A stretch of 64,000 nt of DNA from Phoronis australis (GCA_002633005.1 NMRA01000237.1:374769-438768); one strand, 5' to 3'; shown: positions 1-12,747, numbered from the stretch's first letter. The notes: generated by a model not told the origin, from the letters alone. Numbers and translations: made by a program.

Positions 1-3000
1 GGTTATAGGTGAAGTCTTGAGATGCGTTCTATAGAGCAAGGTTCTTGCAAGAAATGTGAGATTACACAAGTCTGCCAGATATTGCCATGCATTACGACCA
101 AAGCTAGTGATCCACTGGCTTTCCCCGTGGTCTATGGAACACACTAGCCCATGGACCTTTATTCATTTATTGGCACTTTGTTGGCCTGTCTCTAAATTGG
201 GTCCCTTCATAAGGCTAAAGGTACATTTGTGACCATTTTTGTCATTTAATACTACACTAGAGTTCATATCAATAACCCTATGCTACTGGATTTTCTGTGA
301 CTTTGTTCCATAGAAAAACACCCTGCATTCATCACCAGTGGAAGTCGTCTCTGTAACAAAAGAGAGTTTTAGGAACTTGACTCCCTCCTGTCGGCAGAAT
401 ATTCACAGAGAATTTTGATATAGTCCTCAGTTGGACACAAAAATCCAAAAATTGTGCCTAAAGACAATGGGAGAGAAAGGGGTTGTCCATTTGAAACTCT
501 TTATTACCCCAAGAGTTGTTTTATATTACATTACATAATCAGGTCAAACATGTTAAGTTGTTTTAGCAATATCACTGGATTATGGGCCCATTTTGTCAAA
601 CGTTGTACCCCAGCTGTAGCTAAGATGGTCATAGGCATGGTATTGCCACCAGGATCAGCGAAACATTTCAACTGATTTTTAAGTTGGTAATTTTTTATAT
701 TCAAACTTAAAGACTGCCTTTGGGAGCTGTGCAAATTAAAGTCAAATTTGGGCCCTCTTAGCTAAGAGAGGACTTGCAACTTCTTTGATAAAACGGGTTT
801 ACATGACAATAACATTTCACGTAGTTTTGCAAAAAACAGCCCAGTGGAAAGACAGGAGAATATTTCACCTTATTTCCAGAAGTTTTGTACCCTTTTTAAA
901 AAATAGCCTTGAAAATTTGAGCCAGGTGGATGCTTCAAAAACTGTTCGGTAGAAGTAAAAACAACAAACTGAGACCTTACATCGATTATCAGTATCGCCG
1001 GGTAGAGCGTGCGTTTTTACCTTTCTTATCACATTTGACGCTTACAACTGTATCATAACGAAGATCTAGCGCACATAAAGTGAATTTCTGAAAATGACAC
1101 AAAAATAACTATAATAACTCTCACCAAAAACTGTGAAGTTTGCTGGACGGAACGTTTGTTCAGAAAGCAGACCAGACGCTCAAAATGAACGTTCACAAAG
1201 GCGCCCTATCGTCTGCCTGTATTGCGATTTATTAGCAATTAGCATATTTCAAATGTGCATAATGCTTCAATTCTGTGCAATTGCATGCGAAGAGGGTCTC
1301 GCAAGGCTATTGGAATGTTGCCTGCTACCAGGTGGTTATCTCTTCCTGCTGCTACGTAGACTTGAGACCTACTTTCTGATCATCACAACTAGTGAACGCT
1401 GAATGAATTTGTTCCTCCAACCTGGTTACACAGACCAGTATCAGATGTCCCATTGACAAAAACTTAAAAAACTATTGGGGTTTCCTGAAAGATTTTTGTC
1501 TCTATATCATGAAGTCTAGATATCAAACAGCCACGATATCGAAAGAAATAACACCAACAAAGGCATCCAACTACATTTTCCGAGGGCAGCAGACACGAAA
1601 CTGCGGCACAAAGAAGCATGCTGAACTGCTTCATACCGGGGAGACACTCCAGACCTAGGGCGGCAATCAATGCCCGATTGCACGAAACCGTCAGTCCTTG
1701 TACTGAAAGAGGACTCAACGAAGTTCCCTAAGTCGTCTGCGCATTTGTATCGTTCTTTACACTCAAATTTTATGTTTTTCTATAGATTAATCTTTGTTAT
1801 GAGCCCCTCTTTGATTAATGACATTTTCTAAAAACTGATCCCGTAGTTAAATAAAAGTAGATAGGGACTTAGTCCGTTAATCAGGGGCGTTGCACCAAAA
1901 GATCCCCTCTTATTGTCACCGTATGTATCAATGCAAAAATGACTTAGTAAAGAAAATAGAGCAGCATAAGAAAAGGGAATCGGAACATAAATGCAATGTA
2001 AAGTTAATGAACTTAGTTGAGGCTCTATTTGGACAGTTACAAGTCTGGCCATTTGGCAGATTCCTCACCCGGAATGGTCCCCTGCATGTTACAGCATGGG
2101 CGGCGCACCATAGGGGACTGGAGTGGCTATACCCCCCACTTTTTTCAGTGCTACGCCGCACATGGTCAAAAGACGGTGCACCACAGGGGGTCTGAGGGGG
2201 CTTTAGTCCCCCCCCCCCACACACACTTTTTTCGGTGCTGCGCCGCCCATGTACAGGTCGCTGTGTAAACGACAATGTTACGAATATTTATATTTCCGCG
2301 ATTCAGTCGAAAAATACCCCCGTTCTACCTTAGACTTATTATGAGGCAATTACCACTAGCCATGTCTAACGTTCATGTCAACGTTAATGAGCAAGGCAGG
2401 CGTTAATTGCGGGAAATATGACGTTGCATGGGTTTCCAGAAATGAGACAAGGCAAACATCTTCAATAAATTACTCCTGTCTCCAAAACTGATAAGACCCT
2501 CCAGTGTAGGCTTGCACACTCTCGGAGCCTAAGTATGAATTAGGCCCTCCTTGAATCATTTCAATTTCTCTCATCCAACAACCTCACTCATCCGAAATCC
2601 TTTGTTGTACGAATGATATCAATAGCGTTGTCGCTGCAAAAGTACAATAAGAGTTTATTAGCCATAGTGGAAACAGTGTCGGGTGTCCCTAAGCTATAAA
2701 AAGTTTAGGGACTCTGATCGTCACAACTTTCGAGCCACCCCTCTTTCTCGGTCGCCAGAATTTTTGAGCTACCTCCTCCCGGTGGCCACAACTTTTGAGT
2801 GACCCATGAAGCGACGATACAAGACCCTATTTTGTGCAGAGCTCAGAGCGCTATGTGCTACTTAGCTGGATGAATAACCCTACAATGTTTATAAAGTAAC
2901 GTTTTGAGTCGTACACCTAACGTAGCTTGGCTAGCATACAGGAAAATAAAATTGCATCTTTAACCCATGCATCATGGATATATCGGGCACTTTGGGTTGG

Positions 3001-3490
3001 TGAAATGAAATGGATCGTTTGTTTATTCCGATCCAGTTACTTCACTTATTGAAAAGTTAAATAGTACCTGCCAGAAGAAAATTTAATACGCGCCCAAATC
3101 TTCCAACGAATCTCCAAACTAAAATGTATGAAGTTCGGACTGTCTATGGGAAGGCCGGACTCGTGGGAAGGACAGCTCTTGTGATAGGACGGACGGGGCG
3201 AAAAATAGGAATGATGGATGAGAAATGGGCTGGAAGGGGTTCTGGCGTAAGTTTTTCTTAGATCGTATCACTGAACATCATTGAATCGCGTGTCGAACTT
3301 TAAAATTTTATTCATTTTACCGTCACAGTACTAAAGATGTACGCCAAGCCAAAAACTAGAAAGTTAAATTTCATGCAAAAAATCAGGTCCTGAAAATACG
3401 TGGTTCGTCCCTCATTCCACGCATTTATTTTGGTTTGCTAACACTGCCTAATGTAAGAGACTTTTACTCCCAGCAAAGTGCTCCATTTTT

Positions 3491-4787
3491 ATGCGCCCAC
3501 ATATTTATATGTGGACGCATTATGCCGTCATCTCCGTCCGTCCGTCAGTCCGTCAGGGCGGCGTCCGTCCGTCCGGTGTCCGCTGCTCTATCTCCAAAAC
3601 CCTTTGACATACGTTCATGAAATTTGGCACATGTATTCCATTCACGAATGGGACGGCATGAGCGAACTTTCGGACGGATCCGACTATCGGTGTGCCCCCT
3701 AGTGGCAGTTTTAGTTTTTTACGCTTACCTTTGTATCTTCAAAAGTCCTGAACGGATTTTCATGAAATTTGGTATATATATTAGTGAGATGACGCTATCC
3801 TCTCGTTTTCGGATGGATTCGACGTAGTTTGCGCTTCCTAGTGGCCATTTTTACTATTTTCGAGTCTGTTTTTTTTTGCGTCCACCTCTCTATCAACCAA
3901 ACCGCTCAAAGGATATAATTGTCAAAATTGGCATGTATGTGCTTACTATGCAGAGGACGGTTGACGATGATTTTCCGACGATTTCGACTACTGTGGCACC
4001 TCCTAGTGGCAGTTTTTTTTTTTTTTTTGCGCCTATGGCTGTATCTCCTAAACCGTTCGCAGGATCTTTCCNCTAAACCGTTCGCAAGATCTTTACGAAT
4101 TTAGTAAGTGTATTTATATGATGTTAGCAATGGACGACGACGACGTTTGGACAGATCTGACTACTGCTGTGCCCCCTAGTGGCAATTTTAATTTTTTACG
4201 TTTAACTCAGTATCTTCAAAGGTCCTCAACAGATTTTCATAGAATTTTAAATATAGGCATCTATTGGTGTGATGACGCTATCTTCCTGTTTTTGTATGGA
4301 ATCGAGGTATTTTGCACCACCTAGTGGCCTTTTTTGCTGTTTTCAAATCTTGTTTTTGGTGTCCACCCCTGTATCAACCAAATCATTTGAAAATTGGCAT
4401 ATATGTTCTCAGTGTGAAGATGACCTTTGATGATGGTGACTGACTACTGTGGCGCCTCCTAGTGGTAGTTTTGTTTTGCACCCATAGTTGTATCTCCTAA
4501 ACCCACTACAGGATCTTTACTAAGCGTATTTATATGAACATAACAACAGACGACGACGACGACGACGACTTTCAGGAGGATCCAACGGACATAGTGCCCA
4601 CTAGTGGCAATTTTGTTTTATTCTGTTTTCCTTTGCTTCTCTGAAGTTCCTTGACATAATTTTATGAAATATCGCATGTTCCTGTTTTTGAATGGATTGT
4701 ATGTTTTTGCGCTATCTAGTGGCCATTTCTATGATACAAATAAATAACCCTAAAAGCACACCATTTGTAATGCATTCGTGGGCGCAT
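3491..4787. repeat. Diverged tandem-repeat element with CCTAGTGGC boxes and 10-bp inverted ends
   Basis: Seen: ATGCGCCCAC at 3491-3500 is matched by its reverse complement GTGGGCGCAT at 4778-4787. A further partial palindrome sits at 3491-3520. Between the ends, the box CCTAGTGGC or a close variant recurs at about 3698, 3837, 4002, 4175, 4320, 4458, 4600 and 4715, spaced 115-173 bp, and phrases such as TTTTCATGAAATTTGG recur between boxes. A GTCC-rich stretch starts the element (3535-3580). Inferred: a non-autonomous transposon whose body is a decayed tandem array. No coding capacity. Confidence 0.65.
4048..4096. repeat. 25-bp direct repeat flanking a single N (probable assembly seam)
   Basis: The phrase CTAAACCGTTCGCA followed by (G/A)GATCTTT occurs at 4048 and again at 4073, the second copy starting immediately after the lone N at 4072. 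This suggests two overlapping contig ends were abutted without being merged, rather than a biological duplication. Confidence 0.6.
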
Positions 4788-5407
4788 TCCAACGCTGCGC
4801 GTTGCACTTGTTAACTGATGATCTTAATTATCATTACATTGACGCTCGGCAGGTGGGGTTATAGCAGCTTCAGCTAATCGTCAAATACTATAGTATCTTT
4901 TTTCAAACTTAGGAGCTGAAGGAAATCTAAGTAAAGACGAAAAAATCTTTTTCCATTCAAAATGTAGGGCTACAAACTCTTGAAATCTTGACCTTCCGAC
5001 GTCCCCGCAAATACATCAATGGTATTACAGTCAGTTACACAAATGGGGCCCATAGTATAGTGCTTTAGTGGTAAAATTAGAGGTAAGTAAGCGCCCGAAG
5101 CGCACCATAACGTAACTTACGGTGCGTAGTCGCTACGTTCAAATGCCAAAAGGTGGTTGGCGGCGCCTACGTGCGCTTACGCCCCACTACAGCACTGCCT
5201 TAGTTAAGTAATGATCTTCCTAATACAAGACACAAGAAACCGTAATTCAAAATTTATGCAAAAACGCGCTTACAAAACCTTCCAGGGGTTTTCCAGAAGT
5301 TCTGAATTCGCAACAAGTATTTGACATGACGAATGATAATGTACATTATCTAACCTTATAACACAGTTGTACCAAAATCACATACACACCTACACATGCT
5401 GTTTTAG

Positions 5408-5617
5408 AACCAGCAGTGGAGCCAACCAAAGTTACTCCCGTGGCTGTATCACCGCCCAGAGAAGAGGAACCCGATGGGCGAACTCCACACTTCACACTGA
5501 AGTTGAAGAACCAGACGGTCGAGACGAACAGCATTGCCAAGTTGTCTGTGAAGGTCTCGGGGTCACCCGAACCTGAACTGACATGGTATAAAGATGGACA
5601 GGAGATAATTGAAGATG
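5408..5617 (+). CDS. Exon 1: proline/acid linker and first half of Ig1
   Basis: Acceptor TGTTTTAG ends at 5407; donor GTAAAT begins at 5618. The exon enters in phase 1 and leaves in phase 1. It encodes about 30 residues of Pro/Glu-rich linker (VEPTKVTPVAVSPPREEE), then the A-C' half of an I-set domain starting PHFTLKLKNQ and reaching LTWYKDGQEI. The first disulfide cysteine is a valine here (AKLSVKVSG). The phase-1 entry shows that an upstream exon exists. The ORF context (hallmark Trp and KDG) is strong. Confidence 0.85.
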
Positions 5618-6398
5618 GTAAATAATTCTTCTCCATATAGACGCATGCTATCATTGCTCCTCCCAGCTGCGCTTAGTGTTACGGTAAATCAAATTTTGAA
5701 CTAAATAAAAAAATCTAAATTCTTAAAACCTCGAGTCCTCTTCATGAAAAGAATGTTGGACTCACGCTTTCACTTCACAATTACTAAATAAGGTTTTTGC
5801 CATGAGTTTGTTAGTACATTACAGTTAAGAGATAATTTATAGGTGTAATCAAAACAACCAGCTGCTATGGTTCTATTGTGAGAGACCTCATACGGCCTTT
5901 GCTAAGGTGAGATCAAATACGCCCAGATGTAATGCTTTTTAGGGCTTTCTGAGCTTAACTGTTATTGATGTACATTGCATTTTTCGTAATAAACATTGAG
6001 GAAAAGATCAAAAAATATTTCGGAAATAGTTTTATGAAGCGTAAAACGCAATTCTGACTAATGAAGCGGACTACAGAAATAACGGAAAAATATTTCAACT
6101 AGAATAAATTTATTTGGGGCACTTCTATCTACCCCTTCATTTTGGTACATTTTCACTAAGATTATTCAAATCAGGGTATCCAGCGCGAGTTAATTTGTCC
6201 TTCATTATTAGCTCAGTTTGCTGGCCCTTACCGAGCAACTGTCGTCAAAAAATATTTGGTGAAATTTCAATTATTTTTAGTCCTTGACCCGATTTTCGAA
6301 GAATAAAGACATCCATTTTGGCAACTATTCGCGAAGACTTACCCAAGTCAGGATACTAATGGAGCTAACGTATAGGCGCTTCTCTCTCTCTTTCCCAG

Positions 6399-6539
6399 AT
6401 GATTATGAAATGTTCATGGAAGATGGTAGTTACAACCTGGAGATTTACGATATCCAGGATGTACATTCTGGTGCATACAGTGTGTCAGCCAAAAACGAAT
6501 TTGGAAGTGCCGTCTGCAAATGTACACTCAGCGTGAGAG
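6399..6539 (+). CDS. Exon 2: second half of Ig1
   Basis: A long pyrimidine tract and TTTCCCAG precede 6399; donor GTAGGT begins at 6540. Phase 1 in, phase 1 out. It encodes the D-G strands with YNLEIYDIQDVHSGAYSVSA, then NEFGSAVCKCTLSVRG. The second canonical cysteine (Y-x-C) is again valine, so Ig1 lacks both core cysteines, as is seen in some titin-type domains. The NEFG turn followed by a C-x-C is unusual. Intron 1 (5618-6398) shows nothing recognisable. Confidence 0.9.
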
Positions 6540-7194
6540 GTAGGTGCAATGGATTTTTACTGACGTAAGCAAAATTTAAAGAACGTACGAGTAACACGTG
6601 TATGCCTATACATGTGATCCAATAGTGCGTGTATGCTTTTGTCTCCTTTGACCCAGAACTCAATACAAATATATTCCATTGGATTTCCTAAGTTGGAGAT
6701 CAGATTAAAGTTTATATTCTCTACAAACTTCAAACCCCATATGCTGATTCTTTATTTAGCTGTGCAGATTTTTTATTTAGTTGATTTTCCGTGCAAAGCT
6801 AGTCAACTGAGTGGCTTAGGGTCACTGCAGTGGTTTGAGATGTGCCATGATGCCGCGTTGGGTTATGTTTTACTGAAATCAGCGTTTATGTGAAGGATCT
6901 GAAAAACTTTGGTTGGTATAGCTGAAAAAGGATAATAACGATTCCGGTTCACTTAGAAAGGTACTTTGATTGAACATGTATTAACCATTGCACGTGACAC
7001 GTGTTCAACACTTGAACTTTCGAGGTATAACAGCATATGGGAAGGACGAAAACGGTACGTCCCGGCAGTTTTGTTTTCTGAGTAACCTAGCGATCAAGAA
7101 TTTTCCATATTTTGAGGTAACAGTCTCAGTAACATTTCTCTTGGTCACAATGAGCAGTTGGCTAATTGACTCCCATAAGTTTTGTGTATTTTAG

Positions 7195-7315
7195 ATGGCA
7201 GCCAGCGAGAGGCACCACAGTTCATCTCGCCTTTGCAGGACGTAACGGTGCCGGAAGGAACTGTTGCCAAGTTTCAGTGCGAAGTGACTGGAACACCACT
7301 ACCCAGAGTCGAATG
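7195..7315 (+). CDS. Exon 3: first half of Ig2
   Basis: Acceptor TATTTTAG, donor GTAGGT at 7316; enters in phase 1 and leaves in phase 2, splitting the codon of the core tryptophan. It encodes a short linker (DGSQRE), then APQFISPLQDVTVPEGT, FQCEVTGTPLP and RVEW. The first cysteine is present. A phase-2 split inside the Trp codon is unique among the ten domains here. Confidence 0.92.
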
Positions 7316-8717
7316 GTAGGTGACAGTCCCCCGAAGAGATGAAGATGGTGATTTCAGTAAAGTGGGACATGAAATAAACATCTACGAAAGAGTTTGACTT
7401 GTTCTCATAAGCTGTCACGAAATGTGTCCTCACGTTATGACTGGATACTGTTGTTAAAGTTATAGTGATCCCTGTGTCCTCATCAATAAGTTCTTAAAAC
7501 TTAGGCAGTAGCAATTGGTATCGATAAATCCAGGATATTTGAGAAATCCAAAGATATATAATTTCCAGAAACGAAAAAATCTCCAGTTGGTTGTAAATTT
7601 GAAAGTTGTGCTCATGATTTCAAAATACAAATGTGTTTTCTGCTGTGTGTAGAAATACATTACACAATTGTTCCCATATTTTTCTTCCAAACTCAACAAT
7701 TATCAAATCTAATCATGAAAAAAGCCTAAAGGGTGCAACTGACCCTGGCATGTGTCTATCCATAAGATTGCTCAAAAACACAATTGCATTTGAAATCTGT
7801 TTTGGCTCCTTAAAAACCACCAACTCTAAACTCAATATCTCCAGAACAGAAATCCGTGACTGAAATCCTAGAATTTGTATCTTGCACCTTTGCTTAAACA
7901 GAAAATGATGTGCATATCATCATGCGTAAATATTTTGTTGTTATGTAGTTTGAACAGTCAGAGGGACGACTACTGAAGCGGCCATGAAGCTGCGATCGTC
8001 GAAGGAAATGACTTTTGATTTTCACCACTCAACACTCAAAAATTGGTCTTGACTTGTATCTTACTCAGATGCGAAGTGCCTTTTGTTCATGCACAGAACT
8101 GACAATTCGTTATTGCTGGACACGGCTTGGCAAATTAAATGACATGGCGTGACATGTCAGTTCGTTGAGCCTGGTCTCGAGCAACAGTCATCTTTCAGTT
8201 TATTCCGAGCCCAGAAATTGCATTTGGAATTATTTGAGACCAATTTCACACTGGTAAGTGGTCTAAATCACAAGTTGGTTTTCAGCAGCTTGTGGCCGCG
8301 TGAACCCCAAATATCTTTCCACTGACTGGAAGCAAGTGGGGACAACCTGGTGTGATGTTAATTTCAGTACAGTGTATTTGTTTACCATACAATATCTCAG
8401 CAACGGTATAACAAGTAAATCATGGATGAATGTGACGAAATACGAAGTTTCGTTAAGCACACAACTGTCTGTCTAACATTATGGAGTCAGTCACATCTTG
8501 CATCAGGTGTCAATTTATACTGTGATTGTCCCAAGCTTTAGGTACCAAGAAAAATAAACAAAGTCAATAATTCTGGCGTCGTGTTCAAATAACATATTAT
8601 GATTAGTACAATGATTGTTATTAAATCAATTGTCACATCCATTACGATATCTTGTTTGTAACCACAACTGTAATTCAAGTCTGTGGTCCCAACAAGGGTG
8701 TCTTTTATCTGCTTTAG

Positions 8718-8890
8718 GTTCAAAGATGATAGGAAACTGTCCACTGGTAAGAACCTGAGAATCTCAGAAGATGGCGCTCTACACACTTTAACTATTCCCA
8801 AAGCCCAGAGAGTGGATCAGGGGCACTACGTCGCCATAGCAACCAGCCACACTGGGGAGGACTCCACCTCTGCAGAACTCATTGTTGATG
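8718..8890 (+). CDS. Exon 4: second half of Ig2
   Basis: Acceptor ATCTGCTTTAG, donor GTATGC at 8891; phase 2 in, phase 1 out. The first base completes the Trp codon and FKDDRKLS follows. HTLTIPKAQRVDQGHYVAIA and AELIVD give the E, F and G strands. The second core cysteine is replaced by alanine (HYVAIA). Intron 3 (7316-8717) holds no exon I can support; a dispersed repeat tail lies near 8165-8285. Confidence 0.92.
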
Positions 8891-10696
8891 GTATGCATTC
8901 TTCATCATTATAATGACTGTTGTCATTGTGAGCACTCTGTGTAATGATTGTGTGTAATTATTGCCAGCATTTTCATTATTTATAAGGGCTTTACACATTG
9001 GGGACGTAAATGGTGGTCTAACATTCTCTCTCAGTCACAAGAATTTTAGTGCGAAAAGTGATGTACACTGATCTAAGTTTGGGAAGTACTAACTGTTAGT
9101 TTGCTCGAAAAGACTGGATTAGTGAGCGGACCAAAGTTATTACAGTTATGTAAGTGTAATATGAAAACTTAAGTCCGGATTGTTTTTCTTGACTGCCCTA
9201 AAGGTCTCACCAACTGAATTCATATGAGTGCGGAGTTTTTGGGTTAGTGGAATGTTAGACTGGTCAAATGAGATGGGTGACAGTTTGTGTCAGGAGGATA
9301 TCATGCTGATCTAAAATATATTCTGTGATCCAGTCTAGACTAACTCTAATGCGAAAGCAGTTTAATCACCCACGGTGTAATCATGTACTAATCTGATGCA
9401 TATTCTCAGATGCTCGGGGCATTCACAAAACACTATGCTTAGGTCCATCTGCCGCTGAAGAACTTATAAGATTTACCAAAAAATCGTTCCTATATTTTGT
9501 TAGTGACTAGTGTGTAGCAGAAATAGAGTAAAGTCTCAGCAATCATTTGAGTAAATTTGTTATTCACTTTTCCCCTTTATTGTGTCTTAAAAGACATATA
9601 CTGGCAAGACGTGAATTTTTACTTCCTAAACTTTTTTTATGAAAATAAGTTGCACTGTTTTAATATTTTTATAGTTCTGTACTGTGTAATTACCATTGAC
9701 TGTTTGAAAAATTCTGGTTATTGACAACAATGCTATGAGCCCTTGAAAAGAAAAAAAAAATGCAATTTTGGCATTGATTTCTAATGTAGGTTCGTCTCCT
9801 AGTCATGAAATCACCCTATATACTGTGTTTTCATGAGCCAACCCCTTACAAAATTGGTTAGGTCACTGAAGTGTCGCTACAGGTACTGATCCGTGTCCAT
9901 TGTTAATCTTGAAGTCCTGCTCTGAGCTTGTCATCCTCGTGTTAAGCTCATTTTTTGTTGAGTGTTCAATTCGCCTGAGGTGAAACGAGGTACACCAAAA
10001 TAAGTTTTAAATTATTTCTAGAGACTAGAATGAAATCACGTACCTGGAAAATTGATATTCATTATGAGAGTACTAGTAATTACCGGTCAGTAGGACCTGT
10101 TTGGAATAGCACAGCTGTCATCGCCATGTCAAGGTGATTGTCACATTGTCAGTGGTGATTTGTGGACAAGAAACAGCACTGAGATAAATTGAAGTATGTT
10201 AGGAAAGGATAGAAAACACGACATGAAAGAAGATTTATACAATCAGCCAACAGTCTTTTAATGCTTTTCTTGTTGAATTTTTGATTTTTCCCCCTAGTAA
10301 AAACAATATGAAAGATCATGATAGTGAAGAGGTGTCATAAATAGTAAAACAGAAAATTGACAGTTGAACTGAAAAAAATGCGTCGCCCACAAAATCACCA
10401 ACTGTTGCTTCCTGCTTTTGCGATTTTATGCTATGTTGTTTTTTCACCACAATGTTAGAATGTCGATTTTGGCAATTATTTTTCTTCAAAGTTTGTGAGA
10501 TGTCACCTGTTGGCACCGTTACACAGTTAAGTCGGAACGAAACGCATTTTGAGAACCTGTTTTCTCCACTGAATAACGGGCATCAAACTGTTTCACAAAA
10601 TTGAGGCACGTTATATCTGATTGTTGCCTCGTTATACATCGTTAACTTTTCAGTTTAACTCTGTCACAGTCAGGAATTCGAAATTTGTTCCTTCAG
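8891..10696. other. Intron 4
   Basis: About 1.8 kb of AT-rich intron. A short dispersed element (TTTTCTCCACTGAATAA followed by GGGCATCAAACTG) lies at about 10556-10600, shared with copies near 49408 and 63955. Nothing else recognised. Confidence 0.6.
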
Positions 10697-10699
10697 CAG

Positions 10700-10869
10700 A
10701 CACACCTGGTGCGAAGAGAACAGAGGTCTCCTCAGAGGAGGATCGGAAGTTCGCCCCCATCTTCATCAAGCCCCTCAAGTCCATGACTGTGAAAGTGGGA
10801 GACTCCATCCAGCTTTACTGTTCCTACAAGGGAGAGGGAGACACCTATTGGACCAAGGATGGAGTGAAG
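10700..10869 (+). CDS. Exon 5: linker and first half of Ig3 (NAGNAG acceptor)
   Basis: The acceptor reads TTCAGCAG, so the exon can start at 10697 or 10700; both preserve the phase-1 frame and differ by one alanine codon. Donor GTAGGT at 10870, phase 0 out. It encodes TPGAKRTEVSSEEDRKF, then APIFIKPLKSMTVKVGDSI, LYCSYKGEGDTYW and TKDGVK. The tryptophan and first cysteine are present; the C strand is shorter than usual. What follows is the longest intron in the window. Confidence 0.9.
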
Positions 10870-12747
10870 GTAGGTCATTTATGTAATGTTATTTTGATGT
10901 GGGTGACTTTTATTATACGTTAATTCTTCACAAATTGTCAAAAATCATTTTTCAAAGGCCAAGTATATTGCTACTAATAATCAGTTATGCAGCATAAATC
11001 GTGCTTGCTAATCCAGAAATATTTTCTGAACATTTGCTCTTGTTGAGAATTTTGACTTGAAAAAAATAAAATTCGTCTTTGCAAGGTGAATAGGTGACTG
11101 TGCAGTTTTTATAGCATTTTGGCAGATATCCATTAGCAACTATAACATCAAAGGATGTAAAAGGATACTAGTAGCATAAAACCATGAAACTGTGCAACAA
11201 CGATAGTAAAGTAATCATCTAGTAGATGATGCTATTTATAGACTACATTATCAGGCACTTAACAGCTAGCAAAAGCTTTGGGAGTCAAAAAATAAACAAA
11301 ATATATGGTCATCTTAGTTGTGAAGCCTGCTCAGTTTGTAATTTTTTTCTAAGAAAGTAATGCCAGTACGCGAATTACATTGGAAAGTAGGTCCATGGTA
11401 AAAGGATTGATTTGGCAGTTTTAACTGTTAACTGTGTGTTTACTAACCCTTCCCTTATGGGGGACTCATCACGCTAACATTCCGTAGACCTATGGGGTGA
11501 AAATGCAAGGTCACGCAAGACTTCGTGAGATATCAACACGCTTTACAACTGAAGCACATGATCGCATCGGTGTCTTAAGTCTATGGGAACACAACAATGG
11601 GTTGAGTTCCATAGATGCACGAATCTCACTTAGGAAGCTAGTGTGATCTCGTGTACTTGGAATATGCGACAATATCTCGCAAAGTCTTCGGTGCTCGTAC
11701 ATTTTCGCAAGAGTATCACTTCTTCGAAATGCAGACCTGGTATGTGGCATGGCCTCATGGTGTCAAAAATCAATTCAGTTTCTTCAGTGAAGCGTGTAAA
11801 TTCTTCCTGTCCATGTGTGCATTATTTCATGCTTGTGGTTCAGGTCACCAACTTTTAACAGGTGTTGACAATAGTTTCACTTACAGTTGAGTTTACCCTA
11901 TAGTAAATATTGATTCACTGTCCCCATTTACCTGAGTGTCCTTGTTTGCATTCTTTTCGGGTGATTCCATTATGTGCAGGTTATGATAGACTGTATCACT
12001 CAACAAAGTGGAGGGTTGTTATCATGTGGGGACTCATGGATGTTACTGCTTAGTCATTGACACACATTCAAAATCCAGACCAACGCAATACAGGAGCACA
12101 CCTGAAAAGAGGGTGTCCCAAAGTATACTGGCACTGCATTCCACAGACCCGAAACACTTGTGATGCGCTTGCGATGAGAAGTTATTTCTATTGAACGTAA
12201 ACAGCAAATACTATGCTATAATTCATTGTCGCCAACCAACCACTTCAGTGGTTGCCATTTTTCTAGTATACGCTAGTAAGCTGTGGAGCATATTCGCAAA
12301 ACACTACCCATTCACATGTAAGATTTTGCATGGTCTTGCGTCATCTTGTTTTTTTGCCGAGATTCTTGCGTCTACGAAACACATCCATGTTTGTTCAAAA
12401 ATATGACAAAATAAAATCCATTTTTCCTCCACATTTTGTGCTGAGCAGGTAAAAAACAATCTGTCAGTTGACTCCATCTGGTGTGACAAGAGAAAATCTA
12501 CGGAGGTTGTCATCAACAAAGCACTAGAGATTCTGCAGCTTCATATCAAAATTTGTACACAAAAGACATTCATTAAAAGCAGGTGGCACAAGATTTATGA
12601 CCACTGTGTCTGAAGTCAATAGAAAAATAATGACTGGTCAATTCATAGGGTAGCTGATAACATGTGTTAGTTTGTGATAAACTGTTTTTGATCCTTTGAT
12701 ATTTTTACTTCAGATTTTGAAATCAATCTTGTGGGAGTGATATTGGG

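Larger units (their letters stand above)
1..5407. other. Non-coding stretch upstream of the first recognised exon
   Basis: No exon could be supported on either strand; open frames here are short and have no domain pattern. Because the first visible exon starts in phase 1 after a good acceptor, at least part of this stretch must be intron of the same gene. A small internal duplication with a shared CTTTTTTC-GTGCT-CGCCGC core lies at about 2136-2165 and 2222-2252, next to a C-run and ACACAC. A repeat element with CTAGTGGC boxes fills 3491-4787. A GC-richer patch at 5050-5215 has partly complementary ends. I see no promoter that I would defend. Confidence 0.6.

Noticed and set aside
1133-1402. 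89-codon plus-strand open frame in the upstream stretch
   Set aside because: Cys/Leu-rich low-complexity translation, no splice-site support, no domain pattern; expected by chance in 5 kb.
3535-3580. CRISPR-like or regulatory GTCC array
   Set aside because: Simple CCGT/GTCC repetition without spacers, in a eukaryotic repeat element.
3435-4324. Overlapping short frames at 3435-4324
   Set aside because: They are translations of the CCTAGTGGC repeat units and GTCC runs.
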